Of a stretch of 64,000 nucleotides of DNA, positions 20,401-29,315 are shown piece by piece. Position numbers and translations under genes: made by a program. Positions within the stretch are counted from its first letter, which is position 1, and the number at the start of each line of letters is the position of its first letter. The notes under the pieces are model-generated. The model did no database searches. It saw only the letters and a program-made list of their open reading frames with translations, and was not told the DNA's origin. Source of the stretch: Liolophura sinensis (taxonomy: Eukaryota > Mollusca > Polyplacophora > Chitonida > Chitonidae); contig NC_088300.1 in assembly GCF_032854445.1 (NCBI RefSeq), positions 39,274,458 through 39,338,457 of the forward strand. Reading direction: 5' to 3'.

Positions 20401-23400
20401 TAAAATGTTAGACCCTATTCTATTGAGGACCCTACTCAAACAGAATTACACTTAATGTCTCTACAACGACTTTTTGTTGGTTTTCACCTGTTTGAAGCCC
20501 TGTAAAGGACACTATTGTGACTAATGACAGATGGGGAGCGAGGACCCTCTGTAAACATGGCGGCTATTATACCTGCAGTGATCGATTTAATCCAGGTAAG
20601 GAATACTTTCACCTGAAGTAATCTTAGAAGTGAGCTCATTTAATGGCATAAGTTGATAACTGTTAAAGTCTATGTCTTTTAACTTTTTGCCTATACCATA
20701 CTTTCCTGTAAAATGAGTGGATTCATTTTGAAAACAAATGGTATGCTGTACACTGGGTGTTGATCCAGACATGAATTTACAATAGCAGCCCTACAAGCGT
20801 TTAGAACAAACTCAGCGCAGTAACAATACAAAACAAGCGGTTGAGTTACACTATAATTTCAAAACAATTCCACATATGGCAGCCTCCATGGGGATAGTTT
20901 AGGTAACTCGTGCTGTTCTCCGGCGAAACGCATGCCCTCGTTTTTGAATACTTATGATGGCACCCGAGGCAATGGATTCTTGGTGTCGAAAACAAGCTTT
21001 TGAGTGTTTAACATTATGAAAGAAGTATTCTACTTGAATTTCCGTGAAATGGTATGGACGTCCATCATATCCCTGTGACTGAGCTTGTGTTGTTACATGT
21101 CTCTGGCTAAAGGCAATTTTGATAGTGAATATGAGTGATTTTACAGAGAGCTCATCACAGTCAAAACAGCTGAAAGAAAGAGACTACATCTGCGTGGGCT
21201 TTAAGAATATAAGCCTACTTTTAGGGGATTCCTAGGACGTGTATGGTGGGAGTTTTGGGACAAAAATCCACACTTGGTAACCAGATTAAATCCTCAGTAT
21301 GTACGAAGAATAGCTCAAATTATTAACCTTCAGTAAACATTTAGGAACATTTTTCAGATTTTGAACGGTAACACAAGAACAGACTTTGTTGATATTTTTG
21401 GAAAGGTAATCATTTTGGCTGCTCTAAAATAACAGCAAAACTTCGAATGGATTTGTGCTGATTGATATTTTGCCACACAACTGCCGTATATCTTCTTAAT
21501 CCACCAGCTGCGGATTGTCATGGGTTCCCCCTGGCTATATGGTGTCTTCCACTTATGACTACGATTCGAAATTATTTCATTCCACTTAAGCCTACGTAAA
21601 GGATTAGGACACCCTAATACCCAATACTATAATCCGATTTTCGCCCAGTTATCTAGTTATCTAGTCACTTGTCAGCATTCGGTATAGTCTGAAAAGTGTT
21701 CACTTTTGGCAGGCTCTTGTATATAAACAGAACGAATTCCTGTGATTCCACCATAACTTGGTTAACACTTACGATGGCCGCTCCTATGACCTAAGTAGAA
21801 TTTGGAGGACGCAACCTACTTCGTAACGGCTTTATGGATAGAAGGAATAGGAAACTTGATACCAGATGCTGGTGGATATGTGATTTTATCGGGCGTCGAG
21901 CTGGGCTTTGCACTGATAATAATGTTATAAATGGTAATCACAACCACGGACCAAACCCTGCAGATCCAAATGTTTTCAACTTTCTTGCAACCTTGAAGAA
22001 AGGTCCCGTGATGGAGTATGCCGACTCGGTGTCTGGATGTTGTCCTTCTGATTTTTTCATAACATAATGATATTAAAGTCTGATCTGTTCGATATTCGAT
22101 ATATATCTAAGAATAGACAGTTTTTATCAATATCTGAGTTTTGTCATGCTTGACTGATCCCACCTGACCTGCCACCTGAGGCGTTAATCCTAATCCCTTG
22201 CCCCTCCATTCCTCTTATGCCTACATTCTCTTTCGACTTTTCTACTCAAGTTTTTCAAATCGTAGACATAAGTGGAATAAACCGGCTATATGCTCTGTTT
22301 CCTCACACCACAATGCTGGCCGCCGTCGTATAAATGAAATAGTCTTGAGTGCAGGGTAAAACACCAATAATATAAGTAAATTAATCCATCGGTTTTTATA
22401 GTTTCAGTATTATTATAGGCATATACATGTACATCCACTCGGCGATGGAAACCTGTGTGTGAGTATCGCATTAATATGGGCTGCAAATCGCTGCCGTTAC
22501 AAACATGGACAGAGGCATTCCCAACATTTTTATCTTGTTGTTTTATGTAGGCGTTCTCCAGAAACACAAATGGGAGAACGCGATGACGCTAGATACCAAA
22601 TCTTGGGGTTTCAGACGCAATGCTCCACTGACGGATTACCTAGACATGGAAAACCTGACGCAAATTTTAGCAGAAACAATTAGGTAAGTGAGAGTTTGCT
22701 ATGCTGAATCGTTTTAAAAGCAAAAACAACACCAGACGAAATGTGTACATGCGACAAAATAGTATCCCACATAAAGTTTAAAAAGCGCACCTTTTTCTTT
22801 TTTTTAACGGAGATATCAAAGTTCAGTGAGCTAAAACTTTCACAACCAATTTAATCAATTCAGACGCGAGGTATTTATGTACCCCGGTGGCGTCCCCTGA
22901 ACCCTTTTTTGCCTGTTGACCATATGTGCGTAGTGTACGGATGACTCGACGTCGTGTTTTACGGTTTTTCTAACATCGCCAGATTAAAAATTGACTAATA
23001 GCATAACGACTCACGTCAGAAGAAACTGTCTGTGTCTTGTTTCAGGCCTCGTCCGAAATAACCTACTGCTGTAGTATTTGTTGCCTTTTCTCTTAATAGG
23101 TTAAGACCCACGATTATCTCTTGTAAATATGAGTAATCTGATTTGCGAAATCACAATTGCAAGGAGGAACGGCTTACCGCAAACACAATGAAATTAAACA
23201 ACCGTCGCATCAAAATTCAGTATAACTGGGCGTTTGAAAACTCATTTTGGTAGGCCAGTTTGTGTTGTGCTTACTGCTTATATAGTGTCACATGTTGGCA
23301 TACACCATGTACATGGTTGCAGAAACTAGCTGCATTGTACGTTCCAAATAAGCTTTAGTAGCAGGTTTGTAGAATGCATAGTGAAAGTTAAGGCTTAAAT

Positions 23401-25269
23401 ATCAATACCAATTATACTGCGTTATTGAAACTGTTTAATTGATTAAATAACGTGCCACTGATACCATGATTTCCAGACTAAATAACTACCACTTATACCA
23501 TGATTTCCAGACCAAATAACGTACCACTGATACCATGATTTCCAGACTAAATAACGTACCACTGATACCATGATTTCCGGACTAAATAACGTACTACTGA
23601 TTCCATGATTTCCAGACTAAATAATGTACCACTGATACCATGATTTCCAGACTAAATAACTACCACTTATACCATGATTTCCAGACTAAATAACGTACCA
23701 CTGATACCATGATTTCCAGACTAAATAACGTGCCACTGATGCCATGATTTCCAGACTAAATAGCGCATCTATGGTATACATAATACATACCATGTTACAC
23801 TTGGGAGTATCTGAGCTGAAGTGCTTAAAAAAGGTTTCTAACGCATCAGTACCCGATCTCCATGCCTTGGTGTTTATGCACTTCATTGTCATTCTCCAGT
23901 TGTGGCGGGAACCTGTTAATGAACATCGGTCCGACCGCGGACGGGCGAATTGTACCGATCTTTGAGGAGAGGCTGCGTCAGATGGGAGCCTGGTTAAAGG
24001 TTAACGGAGAGGCGATCTACGGCAGTCAGCCATGGACCTTCCAGAATGACACGGTCACACCAGGCGTATGGTAGGAATTCCCTTTTTTGTGCGAAGGGGA
24101 AACAGAGAAGGCAGGTCTGAGAATCGGAGAGTTCAAAAACACTTAGTTACAAAAAGATCTGCAAATTTTCACATCTGTTTTTACTCCTTCGTGTAAATGT
24201 TTCTTAAACAAGTTCATTCGAAGACTGTATATGATGATTTTGTTAACATCTAAAGCAAAATGTCCCATTCGGCTGGGGTATCATTATCACTGCAACAAAT
24301 CGACTGCATTGAGGTAGGAAGTTCGAATCCAGCCTTTGCTCTTTCGTCTGGAGCTTTCCATCAAGAGGTGTGTCAGGTAACCGGAAATAATTTTGAAACT
24401 TAAAACTTAAAGCCACTGCAGGCAGTTAGGAAGTCTTGGAGGCAGATTATTTGTTTGTGTGATTGCCGGTTATATAAGTTTCCCCTCATTGTATCGGATA
24501 CAGTTCATCTGAACTATGGTCTGGAAGTTTGAAAACTGACACATTTTCTTTCAAGCATATGTAACATGAGCCATCAAAGACATCTACGTTGAACTCTATG
24601 CCTTTCATGTGTGTGTTTTTTGTTGTGTTTTTTTTTTGTTTGTTTTTTTGTTTGTTTGTTTTTTTTGTTTGTGTAATGTTTGTGTTATATTCTGTCCCAT
24701 GAGCAGTCCATGAGTTTTTTTCCCATTTTCATGTCATACGTTTGAAACCATGACACACAAAAAATTCAACTCTGTCTCATTAAAATCAGATCTAACTGAA
24801 GTCGAAATCTGATACAAATTTTAGAGATTGTTTTTGAGCTCTAGACATTTTTACCACCTCATAACTGATAATTTATGACAAATGCTTAAGGATTCCAACT
24901 TCCAGTACTAAAACACAAAGCACCATAACGAGGTTTTAAATTTGGAGTTAAGTCAGAAATTGCTTTGTGAAATCGGCCCCAGTGTCTTAGACTCCTTCTC
25001 CTTTCTGTTTCAGGTACACCATGGCTAAACGTGTTGCAAGCACCGCGGTATACGCCATTGTCCTTGATTGGCCAGACGGAGACATTCTGTATCTGGCATC
25101 TGTCAGCCCTAGTTTACAAACTAATGTTACCCTGTTGGGTTATCTAGGAACATTTGATTGGAGAAGGCCTGAATCAGGTGGAATTGAGATTATCATACCA
25201 CCGATTCCAGCCAGTCACATGCCTTGTAAATGGGCGTGGGTATTCAGATTTGAAGGTTTAGAAACCTAG
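11080..25269 (+). CDS. FUCA1: Alpha-L-fucosidase (GH29), eight-exon gene with triplicated exons 3-4
   Basis: Secreted or lysosomal GH29 enzyme that removes terminal L-fucose from glycans. Exons: 11080-11417, 13114-13220, 15365-15495, 16302-16435, 20498-20595, 22551-22683, 23900-24070, 25014-25269, all with AG/GT borders and matching phases. They sum to 1368 nt, or 455 aa, close to the 466 aa of human FUCA1. The signal peptide is residues 1-18. Substrate-site motifs are [14 protein letters not shown] (42-55), [11 protein letters not shown] (118-128) and WSDGEWE (212-218, with D214 as the predicted nucleophile), plus [14 protein letters not shown] in exon 7. Exons 3 and 4 are repeated at 17183/18120 and 19001/19943. 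One pair is 265 nt, so only one can be used. Intron 1 holds a SINE fragment, intron 2 a 1.7-kb minisatellite and the intron before exon 7 a 35-bp minisatellite. A polyA signal AATAAA is at 25399-25404. FUCA1 versus FUCA2 orthology is not resolved. Confidence 0.9.
11966..12083 (+). mobile_element. SINE head fragment in fucosidase intron 1
   Basis: Only the tRNA-derived head and start of the body are present (GCCTCCATGG-CCGAGGAGGTTAGC through CTTCCTCTCCTGAAG). It is more diverged than the 8114 copy, with a CCGAGGAGG where the A-box was. The rest of intron 1 (11418-13113) shows nothing else recognisable. Confidence 0.75.
13114..13220 (+). CDS. FUCA1: Fucosidase exon 2
   Basis: Acceptor TAG at 13111-13113. 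Codes for [18 protein letters not shown] and ends GTTG|GTAAGT in phase 1. The twin histidines are conserved fucose-site residues in GH29. The donor GGTAAGT is the first of a long series of identical motifs in the minisatellite that follows. Confidence 0.9.
13221..14960. repeat. Intron 2 minisatellite carrying repeated splice-donor motifs
   Basis: Starts at the exon 2 donor. The first half (to about 13985) mixes units around GTAAGTCTGCCCCGTGTCTG and GGGAAGAG; the second half has about 22 units of 43 bp (GTAAGTCTGCTTTGTGTGGG, then AAGTATTGGTATGTGT). Almost every unit contains GGTAAGT, a consensus 5' splice site in sense orientation. Because 43 is not a multiple of 3, the three frames of a unit are read in turn, giving a 43-residue super-repeat on the minus strand, open for hundreds of codons. 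I treat those frames as artefacts. Confidence 0.9.
15365..15495 (+). CDS. FUCA1: Fucosidase exon 3, copy a
   Basis: Acceptor CAG at 15362-15364. Codes for [19 protein letters not shown] through TQDFVK and ends AAG|GTTTGT in phase 0. Sequence identical to copies b and c as far as I can see. Confidence 0.85.
16302..16435 (+). CDS. FUCA1: Fucosidase exon 4, copy a (nucleophile exon)
   Basis: Acceptor CAG before 16302. Codes for [19 protein letters not shown] followed by SDGEWEAP, with the predicted nucleophile Asp in WSDGEW. It ends GATAG|GTAAAC in phase 2, which matches exon 5. Confidence 0.85.
17183..17313 (+). CDS. FUCA1: Fucosidase exon 3, copy b
   Basis: Second copy of exon 3, exactly 1818 bp after the first, with the same splice borders. 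It follows a phase-2 exon in the array, so direct joining to exon 4a would shift the frame. Confidence 0.8.
18120..18253 (+). CDS. FUCA1: Fucosidase exon 4, copy b
   Basis: Second copy of the nucleophile exon, with WSDGEWE intact and normal splice borders. Confidence 0.8.
19001..19131 (+). CDS. FUCA1: Fucosidase exon 3, copy c
   Basis: Third copy of exon 3. Its flanking introns share at least five variants with the single copy in unit 2 and not with copies a and b, so it is the copy positionally equivalent to unit 2. Confidence 0.8.
19943..20076 (+). CDS. FUCA1: Fucosidase exon 4, copy c (WSDGEWK variant)
   Basis: Third copy of the nucleophile exon and the one nearest to exon 5. GAA is replaced by AAA, giving WSDGEWK in place of WSDGEWE (residue 218). 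The glutamate is conserved in the fucosidases I know, so a transcript using this exon may encode a weaker enzyme. Confidence 0.8.
20498..20595 (+). CDS. FUCA1: Fucosidase exon 5
   Basis: The acceptor is GAAG at 20494-20497; joined to exon 4 it gives [17 protein letters not shown], then [16 protein letters not shown]. It ends CCAG|GTAAGG in phase 1. The motif matches the conserved SPVKD...NDRWG...HGGYYTC block of animal FUCA proteins. Confidence 0.85.
20596..22550. other. Fucosidase intron 5
   Basis: Mostly AT-rich. Bases 21505-21545 look like a worn SINE body (CAGCTGCGGATTGTCATGGG). A 77-codon frame at 21834-22067 looks protein-like but is shifted by a one-base loss in unit 2. A SINE 3' tail lies near the end. 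Confidence 0.5.
22308..22366 (+). mobile_element. SINE 3' tail fragment
   Basis: ACAATGCTGGCCGCCGTCG, then TAAATGAAATAGTCTTGAG and AAAACACCAAT match the 3' tail of the SINE at 8114. The head is missing. It lies in the intron just before exon 6. Confidence 0.75.
22551..22683 (+). CDS. FUCA1: Fucosidase exon 6
   Basis: Acceptor TAG before 22551. Codes for [19 protein letters not shown] and [16 protein letters not shown], and ends ATTAG|GTAAGT in phase 2. Confidence 0.85.
23454..23764. repeat. 35-bp minisatellite, 9 units, before exon 7
   Basis: Nine copies of a unit with CCATGATTTCCAGACTAAAT and AACGTACCACTGATA, some shortened to TAACTACCACTTATA. It ends about 135 bp before the exon 7 acceptor. 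There are no unique spacers, so it is not a CRISPR array. Confidence 0.95.
23900..24070 (+). CDS. FUCA1: Fucosidase exon 7
   Basis: Acceptor CAG before 23900. Codes for [19 protein letters not shown] and [14 protein letters not shown] and ends TATG|GTAGGA in phase 2. It is also the exon whose remnant lies at 7873-8745. Confidence 0.9.
24605..24682. repeat. T-rich (TTTG)n tract in last fucosidase intron
   Basis: Poly-T interrupted by G every few bases, in the sense strand upstream of exon 8. The unit 2 tract (about 55520-55570) is shorter, and about 60 bp downstream of it is also missing there. Confidence 0.8.
25014..25269 (+). CDS. FUCA1: Fucosidase exon 8 (terminal)
   Basis: Acceptor CAG at 25011-25013. 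Codes for [19 protein letters not shown] to the C-terminal [17 protein letters not shown] and a TAG. This is the C-terminal beta-sandwich domain. An AATAAA follows at 25399-25404. Confidence 0.9.
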
Positions 25270-25398
25270 CCCCTCTTGAAAAAGGCGGTTGCCTCCCCTT
25301 GATTATTTTGTAAATAGGCACACGTGTATATCTGAGTAAGTAGGCCTACATATATATTTGTATGAATAATTTTGTCTTTTCTCCATATACTACTATTG

Positions 25399-25404
25399 AA
25401 TAAA
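25399..25404 (+). promoter_or_regulatory. Fucosidase polyadenylation signal
   Basis: A canonical AATAAA 130 bp after the fucosidase stop codon, in an AT-rich 3' region. Unit 2 has the same hexamer at 56230-56235. Confidence 0.6.
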
Positions 25405-25681
25405 AGTTAGAGACGTAAATATCGATTATATAGGCGTAGTGAATGTGTTGTGTTGGTACGGTTGGATTATCATTGGCCCCGTGTGGTAGGCCCATGTATT
25501 AAACCTCATGCTGTGGTTGTATCAATTACACTTGAGCTGTTCATTATAAGGTTGAAAATAACCCCATAAAGCGTCGAAGGCAGCTTTAGGTCAGGTGCTA
25601 TGTACCTGCCGAGGTTTGGGTGCCTCTGTCATGCTCTGAACAGCGAAGCGAGGTTTTTCTCGTGAAACTATATTATTTATT

Positions 25682-25785
25682 TATTTGTTTGATTGGTGTT
25701 TTACGCCATACTCAAGAATATTTCACTTATACGAGGGCGGCCAGCATTATGGTTGCGGGAAAACGGGCAGAGCCCGTGGGTCGAA
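25682..25785 (-). mobile_element. SINE 3' half, minus strand
   Basis: Reading GATTGGTGTTTTACGCCATA then CTCAAGAATATTTCACTTAT, this is the reverse complement of the SINE tail, followed by GCCGCC-type body and GGGCAGAGCCCGTGGG. A 63-codon frame across it is an artefact. Confidence 0.8.
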
Positions 25786-25789
25786 TTAT

Positions 25790-26340
25790 ATTAATACTAA
25801 AAGATAACTGATGATCGTACACTGTACATCAAGAATACACTTGTCACCCAGTGGGCACTATGAAACCGGAATGAAGTATAAACACTCAGCGGGCCAAAAT
25901 CCCGTGTGATTTTTAACAAATATGCATGAAAAACGTACAATAATTGCTCGCAGGCCGTTTTGAAATCCCGAAACATTGATCTGTGATATTTCTTGTTATC
26001 AACATAATTAGCATTATTTCACGCCTGTTAATGAGATCATCCGTTTAAGACGCGCGCAAGTCTGGAATATGTGGCATTTTCTGTGAACCATCCTATAATT
26101 AGACTTGTCGAGTTCAGAAGTGCACCTATGATGTGCAATGTACATTCTCGGGATAATGAACACAATGAAGTGATCATATTTAATCCCGGAGCTAGCAATA
26201 CCACGTCAGTGAAATTGAATGAACGGGCAGACGAGAAACATGATCTAACCAAACTATTTACCCCGGACCTAATGTGAGCACTGGGGCGCGTATAAAGGGC
26301 GGGTCATTTAGAGAACTCCGATTGATAAATGAAAGATAGC
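25790..26340. other. Intergenic stretch with a short conserved frame
   Basis: A 68-codon plus-strand frame (26071-26277) is open in both units and one base difference is silent, but it has no recognisable domain and the minus strand is equally open. I do not call it a gene. Nothing else is seen. The unit 2 equivalent is 56620-57185. Confidence 0.35.
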
Positions 26341-26578
26341 GGGGCCTCCATGGCTCAGTTGGTTAGCGCGCTAGCGTAGCGTAATAACCCAGGAGCCTCT
26401 CGCCAATGCGGTCGCTGTGAGTTCAAGTCCAGCTCATGCTGGCTTCCTCTCCGGCCGTAAGTGGGAAGGTCTGCCAGCAACCTGCGGATGGTCGTGGATT
26501 TCCAGCCACCATAATGCTGGCCGCCGTTGTATAAGTGAAATATTCTTGAGTACGGCGTATAACACCAATCAAATATAT
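26341..26578 (+). mobile_element. SINE, near full length, body deletion
   Basis: Has the A-box (TGGCTCAGTTGG), GAGTTCAAGTCC, body and tail of the 8114 element but lacks about 30 bp (the CCCTCGGGCTCTGCCCGG part). It ends in an AT-rich tail after ACACCAATCAAAT. Confidence 0.85.
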
Positions 26579-26819
26579 AAATGAAATATCAAGATAGCTT
26601 TGTGAATATTGCCGAGGTGTAATAATGAAAAAAAAATGGCTAGATAAAGTCATTATTTTTGTTTTATTATGCCAACTTTAAGCTCTAACGCATTTATTCG
26701 GCAAAACTAAGACAACCAAGTACAAATCAAATGTTTTACTCCACATTCGGGTAAACCATACTGAGGTAGAAATGGCTTCAAATATTTCTTTAATTTGTTC
26801 TTTTCATTTCACTTATAGG

Positions 26820-27002
26820 TGACCAGCATTATGTTGGGGCCACCGTGATAGGAGTGAAATATTCTTGAGTAAGGCGTAAAACAGCAATCTGTCGATGGTC
26901 GTGGGTTTCCCTCGGGCTCTGCCCGGTTTCCACCCACCATAATGCTGACCGCCATCGTATAAGTGAAATATTCTTGAGTACGGCGTAAAACACCAATCAA
27001 AT
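26820..27002 (+). mobile_element. Two tandem SINE 3' fragments
   Basis: A short tail (GACCAGCATTATGTTGGGGC ... ATATTCTTGAGTAAGGCG) is followed at once by a longer 3' half (GGTCGTGGGTTTCCCTCGGG to ACACCAATCAAATAAAATAA). They may be a nested or recombined pair. Confidence 0.75.
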
Positions 27003-27049
27003 AAAATAAATAATAAACAGTAAGGCGTAAAACATAAATAAATAATTAT

Positions 27050-27145
27050 ATTGGGAGGAATCCGGGTAAACACGGGGGAAACCCACAGCCATCAGAAGGT
27101 TGCTGTCAGACACGCTCACGTACGACAGGAGAGGCAGAAACTCCG
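27050..27145 (-). mobile_element. Diverged SINE body, minus strand
   Basis: GGAGGAATCCGGGTAAACAC followed by GGGGGAAACCCACAGCC and CACGTACGACAGGAGAGGC is the reverse complement of a SINE body of a different subfamily. Together with the preceding plus-strand tails it forms an inverted SINE pair. Confidence 0.6.
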
Positions 27146-27244
27146 AAATTATCTGTCAAAATGGAAACCCACCTCCAACTGACTAGAATCCGTGATTGAC
27201 ATGGTTTTAATCTTCATAACGGTGTGTGAAAACAAACACGCAAA

Positions 27245-28240
27245 AACTTGCTGGCGAACGTCCGTTGGTTGGCTGAGAATGTCGGGCTCCTGTAGCCTGG
27301 CGAAGGGCGGTGGTTAGCGCTAACTGTTGGGCTCCTGTCATCTGGCGAGCCTCCGTTGGTTAGCTGAGACTGTCTGGCACCTGAAACCTGGCGAAGAGCG
27401 GTGGTTAGCTGAGACTGTCGGGGTCCTGTAGCCTAGCAAAGAGCAGTGGTTAGCTGAGACTTTCGGGCTCTTGTAACTTGACGAGCGACCGTTGGTTAGC
27501 TGAGAGTGTCGGACTCCTGTAGCCTGGCGAAGGGCAGTGGTTAACACAGACCATAGGGCTCCTGTCATCTGGCGAGCGTCGGTTGGTTAGCTGAGACTTT
27601 CGGGCCCCTGAAACCTGCCGATGAATGGTGGTTAGCTGAGATTGTCGGGCTCCAATAACCTGGCGAAGAGTGGTGATTAGCTGAGACTTTCGGGCCCCTA
27701 AAACCTGGCGAAGGGCGATGGTTAGCTGAGACTGTCGGGCTGCTGTAAGTTGGCGAGCGTCCGTTGGTTAGCTAAGGCTTTCGGGATCCTGTAACCTGAC
27801 GAACAGCGCTGGTTATCTGAGACCTTCGCGCTCCTGTAGCCTGGTTAAGGGCGGTGGTTAGCTGAGATTGTCGGGCCATTTTAAGTTGTCGAGCGTCCGT
27901 TGGTTAGCTGAGACTGTCGGGTTCATATAACCTGGCGAAGGGCGGTGGTTAGCTGAAACTGTCGGGTTCATGTAACCTGGCGAAGGGCGGTGGTCAGCTG
28001 AGACTGTCGGGCGAAGAGCGGTGGTTAGCTGAGACTGTCGGGCGAAGAGCGGTGGTTAGCTGACTGTCGGGCTCCTACAACCTGGCGAAGGGCGGTGGTT
28101 AGCTGGCTGTTGGGCTCCTGTAACGTGGAGAAGGGCGGTGGTTAGCTGAGACTGTCGGGCTCCTGTAACCTGACGAAGGGCGATGGTCAGCTAAGAGTGT
28201 TGGGCTCTTGTAACCTAGCGAAGGGAGGTGGTTTACTCCA
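27245..28240. repeat. About 45-bp irregular minisatellite
   Basis: Some twenty diverged units built from GGTTAGCTGAGACTGTCGGG, CTCCTGTAACCTGGCGAAGG and GCGGTG. Spacing and variants alternate (GCGAAGGGCGGTGG against GCGAGCGTCCGTTGG), suggesting higher-order units. The minus-strand frames with repeated SANHRPS-type motifs are artefacts of the repeat. Confidence 0.9.
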
Positions 28241-28744
28241 GACACTCGGTTGTAGTGGATCTGAGTTCTCCGGGAGCTAGAAAGACTACCGTCAACATTT
28301 TTTGATGTTATGCTGGCCTGATTTACGACGCAGACCATTTTAAAGTAGAAGGATTTTTCAGTCCAAACAAAAAATCCCCAACAAAAAAATCCTTATGTAA
28401 AGCTAAACGCTATTTTCCAACAGCTATGACAGTTGAAAGCTTAACTGTCGTCCGCTAGGAGGCACTGGAGTGTAACGAGGTGAATTTAAGGATTTCATCA
28501 GCTTAAAACACACAACTGGCCATTAATGCAATGGTTGTGAGAATTGTGGAGGGGGCGGGATTTCTTGTGACTGAATGACAGGGATTCTTCGAAAAATTAG
28601 AATATTCTGCGTCGTCATTTGATCATCAGAAAATTTTGACGGCGCGCTGTATTTACCCGGAAGACACACACAAAAAACACTTCTGTTGTTTGAACGCAAA
28701 CTTGTGCTCTTTCCAACAATACTCTTGGGTCATATATGAACAAC

Positions 28745-28912
28745 TCTATGCCGTGCTGAATTAACACGAGGTCTTGTTTGTGATGTATCATTTTGTAACG
28801 TAAACATGTGTACATTACATTTATACAACACATGTATGTGTTGGGGTGACACATTTCTGTGCTGAATGAAACAACACAAGGTGTTGTGTTAGATTTCAAC
28901 ACAAGTAGAGCC
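28745..28912. repeat. Palindrome-rich element
   Basis: Contains AACACAAGGTGTTGTGTT, ACACATGTATGTGT and two related boxes beginning GTGCTGAAT (28752 and 28861). The density of self-complementary ACACA/TGTGT motifs suggests a short MITE-like or palindromic element; no target-site duplication is evident. Confidence 0.4.
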
Positions 28913-29094
28913 GTGAATGAGGCTCTATTAATGGTGGTTGGATGGAATCATTTCTCGTCAGTTATACCTTGGCAACTTAAACGCTGTGTGTGTTTACGAG
29001 CTCCATGCTGTACCCTAATGAAAAAGTAGAACATGTTTTATATTAATGAACCACAAGTATCGCTATTCAACATGCTTGATTTGATAAAACATGA

Positions 29095-29315
29095 TAACAC
29101 AGCACAATGAGCCAGGAGATCCTCACCAATGTGGTTGCTTCGAGTTCAAGTTCACCTCATTCTGGCTTCCTCTCCGGTCGTACGTGGGAAAGTCTGCCAG
29201 CGAAATGCGGATGGTCGTGGATTTGCATGAGAGTCCGCCCGTTTTCCCACCACCATACTGCTGCCCCCTGTCGTAGAAGTGAGATGTTCTTGAGGGCGGC
29301 GTAGGACACAAATTA
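29095..29315 (+). mobile_element. Degenerate SINE lacking the A-box
   Basis: Starts within the head (ACAGCACAATGAGCCAGGAG), has GAGTTCAAGTTC, the TCTCCGGTCGTACGTGGGAA body and a worn tail (GAGATGTTCTTGAGGGCGG). It is older than the 8114 copy judging by its differences. Confidence 0.75.

Noticed and set aside
21834-22067. 77-codon frame with protein-like sequence in fucosidase intron 5
   Set aside because: A one-base loss in unit 2 destroys the frame and no conserved splice borders surround it; possibly an old gene fragment but not supportable.
23454-23764. Regular 35-bp repeats resembling a CRISPR array
   Set aside because: Units are directly adjacent with no unique spacers and the genome is animal; it is a minisatellite.
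28615-28902. 95-codon minus-strand frame
   Set aside because: Its frame changes in unit 2 through small indels, and it spans the palindrome-rich element.
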